Source of the DNA: Anaerocolumna cellulosilytica
GTDB taxonomy: Bacteria > Bacillota > Clostridia > Lachnospirales > Lachnospiraceae
Length of the DNA: 64,000 nucleotides
Reading direction: 5' to 3'
Assembly (NCBI RefSeq): GCF_014218335.1
Contig: NZ_AP023367.1
Location: 263,001 to 327,000, forward strand
A model generated the notes under the pieces. The model was not told where the DNA came from. It was given only the letters and a program-made list of their open reading frames with translations, and made no database searches. This document shows, one piece after another, positions 54,042 to 62,766 of this stretch; within the stretch, counting starts at the first letter, position 1; each line of letters begins with the position of its first letter. The translations under genes were made by a program, and so were the position numbers.

Positions 54042-54478
54042 ACGAACACCTCTCTCATAGTAATGAAATACATATTATTTTATTTTTAGACCATGTAAAA
54101 GAAGACAATCATCCTTTCTAGTTTTTTCTGTGTGCAATTGCTTTATACATAATACTTACATTTATCCGAAACATTTATCTATAGTAAAATTTTACTATAA
54201 ATTTCTGGTAGAGTAAAATTAATTTTTCATTATAAATTCCTATCTGTATGCAATGGCACAGATACAAATCAAGATGTGCTTAAAAAGTTTTTGATTATCA
54301 TCCTAAATATCTGCTATAGTTATCAGTTTTTCCTTGTTTTTCTATCTAAATTATCATTCCCTGTTACTATGATATGTAAGACCTCTTTTCTTAAGACGCT
54401 CCTCGTATCTCTTTAGCGTCACATTGTAAAGGCTATGCTAATAACCTGTTTAATAATAAAAAATTATCAAATAAGTAG
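54042..54478. other. Intergenic region between two metal ATPase loci, no gene
   Basis: A/T-rich; holds the upstream region of the minus-strand calcium ATPase and leads to the ArsR promoter. A short A/T repeat near 54180-54230 (TAGTAAAATTTTACTA, a perfect 16-base palindrome at 54182-54197) may be regulatory. No coding frame found. Confidence 0.4.
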
Positions 54479-54507
54479 TTGACAATTTTTTGGTTTCGGA
54501 ATATTAT
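54479..54507 (+). promoter_or_regulatory. Promoter of the ArsR-ATPase operon
   Basis: TTGACA (54479-54484), 17-base spacer, TATTAT (54502-54507), overlapping the operator region downstream. Confidence 0.65.
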
Positions 54508-54517
54508 AATTATATAA

Positions 54518-54537
54518 ATATGAATAGTTGTTCATAT
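54518..54537. promoter_or_regulatory. ArsR/CadC-type operator
   Basis: ATATGAA-N6-TTCATAT inverted repeat directly after the -10 box. This is the shape of ArsR/SmtB-family operators. The repressor encoded next is the likely binder. Confidence 0.65.
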
Positions 54538-54565
54538 GTTCAATCATTAAAAGGAGGTAACCTAA

Positions 54566-54931
54566 GTGGGTAAGAATCAAGAAATAGATCGTTGTAATTG
54601 TACTGTGATACATGAGAATGTGATAGAAAAAGTGAAAGAACAGATGCCCCCAGAAGAAAGCTTGTATGATTTAGCAGAATTATTTAAGGTTTTTGGTGAT
54701 ACCACCAGAATAAAAATATTATGTGCATTAGCAGAAGCGGAGATGTGTGTCTGTGATATAGCGGCATTGCTTAATATGACCCAGTCTTCTATCTCTCATC
54801 AGCTAAGAGCTTTAAAGCAGGCAAGGTTGGTTAAGTTCAGAAGAGATGGTAAAGTGGTTTATTATTCATTAGATGATGACCATGTACAAAGTATTTTTAA
54901 ATTAGGTTTAGTTCATGTGAATGAAAAATAA
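54566..54931 (+). CDS. CadC-like ArsR-family metal-responsive repressor
   Basis: 121 residues from a GTG with AGGAGGTAA upstream. Winged helix with CDIAALLNMTQSSISHQLRA. Metal ligands of both known sites are present: Cys10 and Cys12 (CNC) with Cys61 and Cys63 (MCVCD) for the alpha-3N cadmium/lead site, and Asp104, His106, His117 and Glu120 (D-x-H-x10-H-x2-E) for the alpha-5 zinc site. It should release its operator on binding Cd, Pb or Zn, turning on the ATPase 30 bases downstream. Confidence 0.88.
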   Translation: MGKNQEIDRCNCTVIHENVIEKVKEQMPPEESLYDLAELFKVFGDTTRIKILCALAEAEMCVCDIAALLNMTQSSISHQLRALKQARLVKFRRDGKVVYYSLDDDHVQSIFKLGLVHVNEK

Positions 54932-54961
54932 ATTTACACATATATCGGAAAGGGCGTGGTT

Positions 54962-57259
54962 ATGAGTATGGAAGGCAGGATAAGTACAAAGTTAGTTTTA
55001 GACGGACTTTGCTGCAGCAATTGTGCTATGAAGATTGAACAGAAAGTTAGCGAATTAAAGGAGGTTAGTCATACCAGCCTTAATTTTGCAACGAAGCTTC
55101 TGCTCATTGAAACAGAACAGGGGAATAGTCAGGAAGAATTACTGCAGAAGGTAAAAAAGATAGTTAAAGACATTGAACCGGAAGTCGTTGTAAAAGAATA
55201 TAAAAGTCCGAGAGCAAAAAGAGTAAAAGCGCAGGTACAGGTTCCTAAGCAGGAAGGGGAGCAGCGTCAGGATGGATGCAGTGATGGCTGTTGTGGGGGT
55301 CATGGACACGGCCACGCGCAGGATGAACATATACATCATGGACATTATGGAGCAGAAGACCATTCTCATGAAGAGGAAGATGAGCATGGTCATAGTCATT
55401 CCCATGGTGAAGGCGGTTCTCTAAAGAAAAAAATAATTAAGTTCGGAATATCAGCGGTTATCTTTGCTATTGCCATGATTTTTGATTTGCCCAAGTCGGT
55501 TTCATTTGGCTTATTTTTTATCAGTTACCTCTTATCAGGTGGAGATGTACTTTTAAAAGCAGGTAAGAATATCTTAAGAGGGGATGTCTTTGATGAAAAT
55601 TTCCTGATGGGTATTGCGACCATTGGTGCATTTGCTATTGGTGAATTTGCAGAAGGTGTAGGAGTTATGTTATTCTACCAGGTTGGGGAGATGTTTCAGG
55701 ACCTTGCAGTAAATCGCTCCAGAAAATCCATTGCCGATTTAATGGATATCAGACCGGATTATGCGAATCTTATTATTGACGGAATTGCAAAAAAAGTAGC
55801 ACCAGAAGAAATTGATATCGGACAATTGATTCTGGTTAAACCCGGAGAAAAGGTGCCGCTTGACGGTAAGGTGGTAGAAGGTACTTCCATGATTGACTCT
55901 TCTGCTTTAACCGGTGAATCCGTACCAAGAGAAGTAGTACCGGGAGACAATGTATTGGGTGGCTTTATTAATAAAAATGGTGTGCTCACGATAGAAGTTA
56001 TGAAGGACTTTGAAGAGTCCACCGTATCAAAAATACTTGATTTGGTTCAAAATGCAAGCAGCCGAAAGGCTCCTACGGAGAACTTTATCACTAAATTCGC
56101 CAGAAGATATACACCGGTTGTTACTATAACGGCTGCTTTAATGGCTATATTACCACCACTTATTCTGCCGGGTGCTACATTTTCTGAATGGGTATATAGA
56201 GCCCTTATATTCCTTGTAATTTCCTGCCCATGTGCCCTTGTAATCTCTATACCGTTAGGATTTTTCGGTGGCATAGGCGGAGCCTCAAGACATGGAGTTT
56301 TAATCAAAGGAAGTAATTACTTAGAGGCGCTTAATTATGTTGATACAGTTATCTTTGATAAAACTGGTACATTGACAAAAGGTGTATTTAAGGTAACCCA
56401 GATGAATACCGTAGAAGACATATCAAAAGAACAGTTGCTAGAGTATGCAGCTTATGCAGAAAGTTATTCCAACCACCCCATTGCTTTATCCATACAAAAG
56501 GCATATGGCAGAGAAATTGATAAGGAACAGCTAGAGGAATACGAAGAAATAGCAGGTCATGGCATTAAAGTACGCCTTAATGACAAAATGATTTATGCCG
56601 GTAATGCTAAGCTGATGGAGAAGGAAGCCATTGCTTATGATAAAACAGATTTTCTTGGTACTGTGGTGCATATTGGAATCAATGGAACCTATGCCGGAAA
56701 TATTATAATTTCAGACGAAGTAAAAGAAGACTCTGCAAAAGCAATGAAAGAATTAAAAGAAATCGGCATGAAAAAGCTTGTAATGTTAACTGGAGACAGT
56801 AAATCTGTCGGTGAAAAAATCGGCAGACAGTTAGGACTTGATGAGGTTCATGCAGAGCTATTGCCGGATCAGAAGGTAGAGCAGTTAGAAGCTATTTATA
56901 AACAGAAAGCCGGAAAAGGCAAGCTGATTTTTGTAGGTGACGGCATTAATGATGCGCCTGTATTAGCCCGTGCGGATATTGGTGTGGCAATGGGAGGTTT
57001 AGGTTCTGATGCAGCAATCGAAGCAGCAGATGTGGTATTAATGACAGATGAACCTTCCAAGTTAATCAGTGCCATTAAAATAGCAAAGAAAACCCATACT
57101 ATTGTATGGCAAAATATAGTATTCGCTTTAGCTATAAAGGCAGTCTTTCTGATATTGGGTGCTTTTGGTGTTGCGAACATGTGGGAAGCCGTCTTTGCAG
57201 ATGTTGGTGTCGCATTAATAGCCGTACTAAATGCTATGCGGGCAATGAAGATAAAATAG
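54962..57259 (+). CDS. P1B-type heavy-metal ATPase (Zn/Cd/Pb export, CadA/ZntA type)
   Basis: 765 residues from ATG 54962 (AAAGGG upstream; GTG 54956 also possible). One heavy-metal-associated domain with GLCCSNCAMK, a His-rich stretch with many HGH/HSH units at about 105-150, membrane helices, ALTGESVP, CPC metal gate at 422-424 (SCPCALVIS), phosphorylated Asp466 (FDKTGTLTKG), SNHPIA and GDGINDAPVLARAD. These specify the zinc-cadmium-lead group rather than copper. Second gene of the ArsR operon. Confidence 0.92.
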   Translation: MSMEGRISTKLVLDGLCCSNCAMKIEQKVSELKEVSHTSLNFATKLLLIETEQGNSQEELLQKVKKIVKDIEPEVVVKEYKSPRAKRVKAQVQVPKQEGEQRQDGCSDGCCGGHGHGHAQDEHIHHGHYGAEDHSHEEEDEHGHSHSHGEGGSLKKKIIKFGISAVIFAIAMIFDLPKSVSFGLFFISYLLSGGDVLLKAGKNILRGDVFDENFLMGIATIGAFAIGEFAEGVGVMLFYQVGEMFQDLAVNRSRKSIADLMDIRPDYANLIIDGIAKKVAPEEIDIGQLILVKPGEKVPLDGKVVEGTSMIDSSALTGESVPREVVPGDNVLGGFINKNGVLTIEVMKDFEESTVSKILDLVQNASSRKAPTENFITKFARRYTPVVTITAALMAILPPLILPGATFSEWVYRALIFLVISCPCALVISIPLGFFGGIGGASRHGVLIKGSNYLEALNYVDTVIFDKTGTLTKGVFKVTQMNTVEDISKEQLLEYAAYAESYSNHPIALSIQKAYGREIDKEQLEEYEEIAGHGIKVRLNDKMIYAGNAKLMEKEAIAYDKTDFLGTVVHIGINGTYAGNIIISDEVKEDSAKAMKELKEIGMKKLVMLTGDSKSVGEKIGRQLGLDEVHAELLPDQKVEQLEAIYKQKAGKGKLIFVGDGINDAPVLARADIGVAMGGLGSDAAIEAADVVLMTDEPSKLISAIKIAKKTHTIVWQNIVFALAIKAVFLILGAFGVANMWEAVFADVGVALIAVLNAMRAMKIK

Positions 57260-57298
57260 GAAATAAAAATTTTCGGCAATTAATTACAATATACATTC

Positions 57299-57342
57299 AA
57301 AAAATCGTGTAATTCTAGGTTATATTAGAACCACGATTTTTT
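57299..57342 (+). terminator. Terminator after the heavy-metal ATPase
   Basis: AAAAAATCGTG (57299-57309) / CACGATTTTTT (57332-57342), 22-base loop region, ends in T run. Confidence 0.7.
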
Positions 57343-57488
57343 GATTTGGATTTACGACATTCATAAAAAATCCATAATCCTATGCTAACATGAAATCATA
57401 CTGTCCTTTTTAAATCGTACAGCAGGTGTAACGCCTGAACATGTAGTTACAAAATGGAATAGGCTTTCTTGTGCAAAGGAGGGATTTC

Positions 57489-57647
57489 CTGTATACTAAA
57501 ATAAATTTAAAACGTATTGCCCAATTATTGGAGAAACTAAAAAAGGCAATTCAGAAATTCTTACTGGACATGGCAAAGGAGAATGAAGAATTGTATGGAA
57601 AAGAAAGAATGGACTGCTGTAAATTGAATCGTATAAAAAAGAGGTGA
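57489..57647 (+). CDS. Possible small basic ORF (52 aa), doubtful
   Basis: CTG (57489) or in-frame GTG (57471); AAAGGAGGG lies 5-6 bases before the CTG. Reads YTKINLKRIAQLLEKLKKAI then QKFLLDMAKENEELYGKERM, helical and basic, ending 4 bases before the response regulator GTG. Could be a leader peptide or a small partner of the two-component pair. Confidence 0.35.
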   Translation: MYTKINLKRIAQLLEKLKKAIQKFLLDMAKENEELYGKERMDCCKLNRIKKR

Positions 57648-57651
57648 GCTT

Positions 57652-58347
57652 GTGGCAAACAACCCAAAGAGAATTCTTATTGTAGAGGATGAAGTAAAAA
57701 TAGTAGAATTTATTGAATCCTACCTGTTAAATAGTGGCTATGAGGTCTTTAAAGCTTATAATGGCAGAGAGGCTTTAAAAATATATGCAGAACAAATAAT
57801 AGATATGGTTTTGTTAGACCTGATGTTACCGGATATTAGCGGAGAACAAATCTGCAAAGAGATTCGCAAAACATCCCACGTACCTATAATTATGCTGACG
57901 GCAAAGAGCAGCGATGATAATGTAATACAGGGTCTTGACCTTGGAGCAGATGATTACATGACAAAGCCCTTTAGCCCAAGGCAAATGGTAGCCCGTGTAA
58001 ATGCTTTATTTCGCCGTACCACAAAGGAAGAGCCTTCAAATATTCTAAGCTTTTGCGGGGAAGATTTAGTGATAAGCCAGTCAGACTATCTGGTAAAGAA
58101 GAAGGGCAATGCCGTCAGCCTAACACCCAGTGAGTACAAGTTACTTATCACTCTTGCAAAGCGTCCAGGTAAAGTATTTACCAGAGAAGAGCTGATAGAT
58201 ATAGCTTTTGACGGTGATTTTTTAGGATATGACAGAACCATTGACTCTCATATAAAAAATCTTAGGGGGAAAATTGAGGATAACTCTAAGGAATGCAATT
58301 ACATTCTTACCATTCGGGGAATCGGCTATAAGTTTGGGGGTATTTAA
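57652..58347 (+). CDS. OmpR/PhoB-family response regulator
   Basis: 231 residues from GTG 57652 (AGAGGTGAGC upstream). Receiver with Glu12-Asp13, phosphoacceptor Asp56 (MVLLDLMLPD) and Lys105 (DDYMTKPF); winged helix with LTPSEYKLLITLAKRPG and DRTIDSHIKNLRGKIED. Its stop abuts the ATG of the kinase. Confidence 0.92.
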   Translation: MANNPKRILIVEDEVKIVEFIESYLLNSGYEVFKAYNGREALKIYAEQIIDMVLLDLMLPDISGEQICKEIRKTSHVPIIMLTAKSSDDNVIQGLDLGADDYMTKPFSPRQMVARVNALFRRTTKEEPSNILSFCGEDLVISQSDYLVKKKGNAVSLTPSEYKLLITLAKRPGKVFTREELIDIAFDGDFLGYDRTIDSHIKNLRGKIEDNSKECNYILTIRGIGYKFGGI

Positions 58348-59739
58348 ATGGGACCTTCCTTAAGAAGTAAACTCACCTTATCTTATATAGTTATTGTTGT
58401 TATTATTGTTGGAATGACTAGTCTCATTGCCAATATGGGAATAAAAACCCAGTTTGAAAAGTATGCTATTCAAAAACAGGAAAAGCAGACAGAGGAAATC
58501 ATAGAACTTATAAAGATAAAGTATGAACAGGATAAGGTACTAAATCCTTCCTATCTTGAAATAATTGGAATGAATGCACTGCAAAATGGGCTGACTATCG
58601 TAGTAAAGGACAGTAAGAACAATACCGTTTGGTCGGCCTATGAGCATAATAATGGACTATGTCAGGCAATGATAATAAATATGGCTGCTAATATGAATCG
58701 TTATTCCAATCAGTGGAACGGAGAATACCAGGAAAAAAATTATGAATTAACGCAGGGAAAAACCAGCATAGGGACACTGACCACAGGCTTTGTAGGACCA
58801 TATTATTTTAATGAGGAAGAACTTATCTTTATAAAAGCATTAAATTCTTTGTTTGTGGTCATTGGTGTAAGTTCTCTTTTAGTAGCTGTGGGAGCAGGTA
58901 TATTTATGTCAGATCGTATTAGCAGACCACTTAATTCCGTGTCTATAAAAGCACTATCCTTATCTCAAGGTAAGTATAAGGAACGCCTAAAAGAGGAATC
59001 AAACACGAAAGAAATCCGTATTTTAATCAATACTATTAATGAACTTTCGGAAGCATTAGAAGCAAAAGATAATCTTAGAAAACAACTGACCCAGGATGTT
59101 GCTCATGAGCTTAGAACGCCGTTAACCTCGGTGCAAGGGCATATGGAAGCTATGCTGGACGGAATATGGGATATGAGCACAGACCGTTTATCAAGTTGCT
59201 ATGAAGAAATAATCAGGATAAAAAAGTTAATCGGAAGTATTGAGGACTTATCCGGTGTAGAAAATGAAAATCTATTGCTTCATAAAACAGAATTTGACTT
59301 TACAAAACTTATCCTCCGGTTATTGAATAACTATGCGAATGAGCTATTAGAGAAGAAAATACAGGTTACGTATACGAATCGAGAAAATCTGGTCTATGCG
59401 GATGAAGATAAGATGAGTCAGGTATTTAATAATCTTTTATCCAATGCAATAAAGTATTCAAAAGAAGGAACGCAAGTTAGTATTGAGATAAAATATGCTT
59501 TTGACAAAGTAAAAATAAGTATGAAGGATACAGGAATCGGTATAGATGAAGGTGATTTACCCCATATTTTTGAACGCTTTTACCGTGCGGATAAATCCAG
59601 AAATAGAAGTACCGGTGGTGTAGGCATAGGTTTAGCTATCACGAAGACACTCATTGAAGCCCACAACGGCAGTATAGAGGTGAAAAGTAAGCTAGGAGAA
59701 GGAACTGAATTTATAATAAGCTTGCCGAGGGGTGTGTAG
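58348..59739 (+). CDS. Sensor histidine kinase (HAMP, HisKA, HATPase_c)
   Basis: 463 residues. Membrane helices at about 10-28 and 163-187, an extracellular part of about 130 residues, HAMP to about 240, His253 in QDVAHELRTPLTSVQGH, and ATPase motifs NLLSNAIKYS, DTGIGIDEGD and GVGIGLAITKTL. The pair is close in type to metal- or envelope-stress sensors, but the signal is unknown. No intergenic base separates it from the regulator gene. Confidence 0.9.
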   Translation: MGPSLRSKLTLSYIVIVVIIVGMTSLIANMGIKTQFEKYAIQKQEKQTEEIIELIKIKYEQDKVLNPSYLEIIGMNALQNGLTIVVKDSKNNTVWSAYEHNNGLCQAMIINMAANMNRYSNQWNGEYQEKNYELTQGKTSIGTLTTGFVGPYYFNEEELIFIKALNSLFVVIGVSSLLVAVGAGIFMSDRISRPLNSVSIKALSLSQGKYKERLKEESNTKEIRILINTINELSEALEAKDNLRKQLTQDVAHELRTPLTSVQGHMEAMLDGIWDMSTDRLSSCYEEIIRIKKLIGSIEDLSGVENENLLLHKTEFDFTKLILRLLNNYANELLEKKIQVTYTNRENLVYADEDKMSQVFNNLLSNAIKYSKEGTQVSIEIKYAFDKVKISMKDTGIGIDEGDLPHIFERFYRADKSRNRSTGGVGIGLAITKTLIEAHNGSIEVKSKLGEGTEFIISLPRGV

Positions 59740-59811
59740 GAATAATAATTTGAATCAGTCAAAATTTATATAAGTGAATAAAATACGATTCTAATACTGG
59801 CTTAATAAAGT

Positions 59812-59868
59812 ACCCTGTCTTCGTTCCTAACCTTTTTAGGGGTAAGAACGCAGACAGGATGTTTTTTA
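59812..59868 (+). terminator. Terminator after the histidine kinase gene
   Basis: Imperfect long stem CCCTGTCTTCGTTCCTAACC / GGTAAGAACGCAGACAGGAT around a short loop, then GTTTTTTAT. Confidence 0.75.
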
Positions 59869-59950
59869 TAACCGTATCAATTATTAGAGAAGTATTATAG
59901 TAGTAACACTCAAAATACCTTTACTTACCATTAGGGAAATATAGAATATT

Positions 59951-62752
59951 CTAAGGAATCTGCCGGTCAAAATGAAAGCATTGCTCTAACCCCATTCTTC
60001 TAACCGAATCTAACCAATTAAAAATTCGTGTCTGATTATATACAGGCATTCCATTCTCGTCTTTAACCTTTTCAAGAGCCAATGCTATTAAGGCGTATTC
60101 ATTTTCTAATATGGTATCAAAAACGCCTTGATCATCGGTGTTGATGGAAACGAATAATTGTGCCTTATCCATACTTTCACTTCTCGTCTCAAGACCAAGA
60201 TTGTTAAAGTTAAGTATGGGATGCTTGTCAAATCTTTTAAATGTACTAATTAGCACGTTTGATGTTGGATTACATTCAATACCAATACCTCGTTCCCTGA
60301 CTTCACGCTGCATATTTAGTTGTATTGCTTTTAAAGCTTTTATCATGTATATAGGAACTTTAAATACAACTTTTTTGCTTCCTTCCTGCTTAACTCCTGC
60401 ATCATAATGATATCTTAGAGTTAAAGTTGTAATTATATTGTCCCGGCGAATTTTTTTACCTTTTTGAAGGGCACACCGATCCCAATAACTGATGTCTTTA
60501 TTCTGGGAAAAGGACACTTTATCCTTTGCACAAGTAAAATCATAAAGCATCTTAGGATCATCTCCACGAAGATGCCATGCCAGTATATATAAATCAACGG
60601 GCATTACTTCGTTATTAGAGCGATTCCATGCTACGTCTTTCGTTGTCCAATCCGTGCCAGTCATATATATCTGAGAATAGTAATCGTTATATAGTTCTTG
60701 AAGTTTATCAATATATTCTGAACTATTATCAATGGTATATTCTTTTAACTTTTTGATTGTCCATGCAATATTATCGAGTAAATCCTGCTTTGACAGATTG
60801 ACATGATTTCCTTTATTCTTGTACCAGTCTTCTACATCAATTCCAAGGACTATAGCGTGACCTAGCCGGTCACCATGCGTTAGTTCAAGAAAAATGATTG
60901 CTTCTTCCACGGCTCTCAAACCATCTGCAATGTCAAGAAAATCTTCGCCTACATGGTAGGTAGCCCGTAAGGGGGGAAGATGAATTTCTTTGCAAAATTC
61001 CCGTTCAAAATCTCTATTGGGAATATGTCCTTTCAGATAACGAAAGGCTTGTCCAAATACTTCCGGGCGTTCTATTAATTCGTTGGAACATGCATCGATT
61101 CCCAGTACTCTGGAGGATATGTCTCTATTATGTTCCCGCATCTTGGCGATGGCTTTTGCATATTGCTTTAATTCTTTTCTATGTTCATAATGCCTGCAAT
61201 ACATTAGCCCACTTAAAGGATCTTCAGAGTTGATTTTTTTATCAATACATTTGGGAAAATGAAATACATAGAAAAAATGCTCTTTGAGAATGGAGTCAAT
61301 TTTTTGCTTTTCTTCTGCTGTGTTATTAGAAAGATGTTCGTAAAAGTTTCTTTCTGCAATGGAATATCGTTCTCCTAGCAAATGAGATTTGAAATTTCTC
61401 TTGTCAATCCAATAATTGTTTGCGTCATTGCATAGCTCGTTTATTATTTGTGAATCATAAGAATGAATCGTTTTTATATTTTGCTTCACATCCTTATCAG
61501 GACAAATTCTTGCTTCAATAGATACTACATTCTGACGTTTTACAGACATTAAGATTGCCTGAGCTGGTAATAAATCCTTTAAAGTACGGTTTCCGCGTAA
61601 AAATTTCTGCTTTCTATCTTGATAATCTGAAAAGTTAGAAAATCCTACACGATTATTGGCTTGTATCAATTCTTTTCTTAACGTATTTTTAATCACCAAG
61701 TAAGCATAAAACAAATCAGCGTTTTTCATAAAATCTTTATCATTAGTAAAGATTGCTTTAAAACACTTATACATGAAAAAACGTTCTCCTGAAAAGTACT
61801 CGAAGATGCTGTCATTTCTGCGAACTTGGTTTATTAAACAGTAATCGATGCTATCTCTGGAACGACCATCTAACAATGTGTTTAAAACACTTATTTCTGA
61901 CTGAATTTGGTGGTCGTATAGTTTAATAATTTTATTTTCCTTATCATATTCCATGATTGCTTTTATTATATGCTCTGCTTGCAGATTCTGATATATTTTA
62001 TCAAAATCAGAATACTTCTTACATACGTATACTTGATAAAATAATACAACTCTTATAATTTGTGCCAATGTCAGCAGATTACTAATTCTTGTATACTCTC
62101 CGTAGCCCTTGTCTAACCGCTCTAATCTTTCATCTAGCTTAAGTTCTTCCTTACTTTTTACGTTATTCATGATATTAAGCCAAGACAATTTAAAAGTTGG
62201 GGCTGAACCTAGTAAGTGGAAGTGATTATCCGCCATACCCTGAGACAGCATATTATGAATACGTATATTATTACTTTTCGTTACCACGTCCCATGAAAAA
62301 TCTACCCGCTTGCGTCCAGAGAGTACATCACAATAAGCAAAATGGGCAGCAATAAACATATCCTGATCCAGATATAAGGTAGTATCTCTCCATTTTAATA
62401 ATTCTTTGTATTTGCATTTAACATTTTCACCATCATTTTCAAGAAAATCTCCTGCATAATTGGCAATCAGATTGAATACAGAATATGTTTGTCCTGTTTG
62501 ATAAACGGTCTGCTTGGATTCTTCTCTGGTGACAAAAAAGAGATTCTCTATCTCATCTTTTGAAAATACTTTTGCAATCTCTTGATATAAGTCTACAAAG
62601 AGATTGCGGTTTATTTCTTTATCACTGGAATAATTCAACACTTCCATATGCATAGTTTTTTTTCTTACATCTTTTGATAGAAATTGATTAAGAATTCGTG
62701 TAGGATTATATTCACATAAAAGAACCCGTAGTGGGAATTGCATATTGTCCAT
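59951..62752 (-). CDS. rdrB: RADAR adenosine deaminase RdrB
   Basis: 933 residues, about 2.5 times a normal adenosine deaminase (about 350). Every catalytic motif of the family is present in order: zinc ligands His177 and His179 in ADNHFHLLGSAP; His600 and Glu603 in YHVGEDF; His632 in HGDRLGHA; the Glu826-Cys-Asn-Pro-Thr-Ser-Asn segment; and Asp873-Asp874 in NTDDQGVF. The 420 residues between the first and second motifs are an insertion, and there is a 170-residue N-terminal extension, as in RdrB of the RADAR anti-phage system. RdrB deaminates adenosine nucleotides or RNA after activation by RdrA. It is 14 bases behind the partial gene. Confidence 0.85.
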   Translation of the reverse strand: MDNMQFPLRVLLCEYNPTRILNQFLSKDVRKKTMHMEVLNYSSDKEINRNLFVDLYQEIAKVFSKDEIENLFFVTREESKQTVYQTGQTYSVFNLIANYAGDFLENDGENVKCKYKELLKWRDTTLYLDQDMFIAAHFAYCDVLSGRKRVDFSWDVVTKSNNIRIHNMLSQGMADNHFHLLGSAPTFKLSWLNIMNNVKSKEELKLDERLERLDKGYGEYTRISNLLTLAQIIRVVLFYQVYVCKKYSDFDKIYQNLQAEHIIKAIMEYDKENKIIKLYDHQIQSEISVLNTLLDGRSRDSIDYCLINQVRRNDSIFEYFSGERFFMYKCFKAIFTNDKDFMKNADLFYAYLVIKNTLRKELIQANNRVGFSNFSDYQDRKQKFLRGNRTLKDLLPAQAILMSVKRQNVVSIEARICPDKDVKQNIKTIHSYDSQIINELCNDANNYWIDKRNFKSHLLGERYSIAERNFYEHLSNNTAEEKQKIDSILKEHFFYVFHFPKCIDKKINSEDPLSGLMYCRHYEHRKELKQYAKAIAKMREHNRDISSRVLGIDACSNELIERPEVFGQAFRYLKGHIPNRDFEREFCKEIHLPPLRATYHVGEDFLDIADGLRAVEEAIIFLELTHGDRLGHAIVLGIDVEDWYKNKGNHVNLSKQDLLDNIAWTIKKLKEYTIDNSSEYIDKLQELYNDYYSQIYMTGTDWTTKDVAWNRSNNEVMPVDLYILAWHLRGDDPKMLYDFTCAKDKVSFSQNKDISYWDRCALQKGKKIRRDNIITTLTLRYHYDAGVKQEGSKKVVFKVPIYMIKALKAIQLNMQREVRERGIGIECNPTSNVLISTFKRFDKHPILNFNNLGLETRSESMDKAQLFVSINTDDQGVFDTILENEYALIALALEKVKDENGMPVYNQTRIFNWLDSVRRMGLEQCFHFDRQIP

Positions 62753-62766
62753 AATAACCTCCTACT

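Noticed and set aside
59951-62752. Ordinary purine-salvage adenosine deaminase
   Set aside because: Length of 933 residues, the large insertion and the coupling to another large gene do not fit salvage enzymes of about 350 residues.
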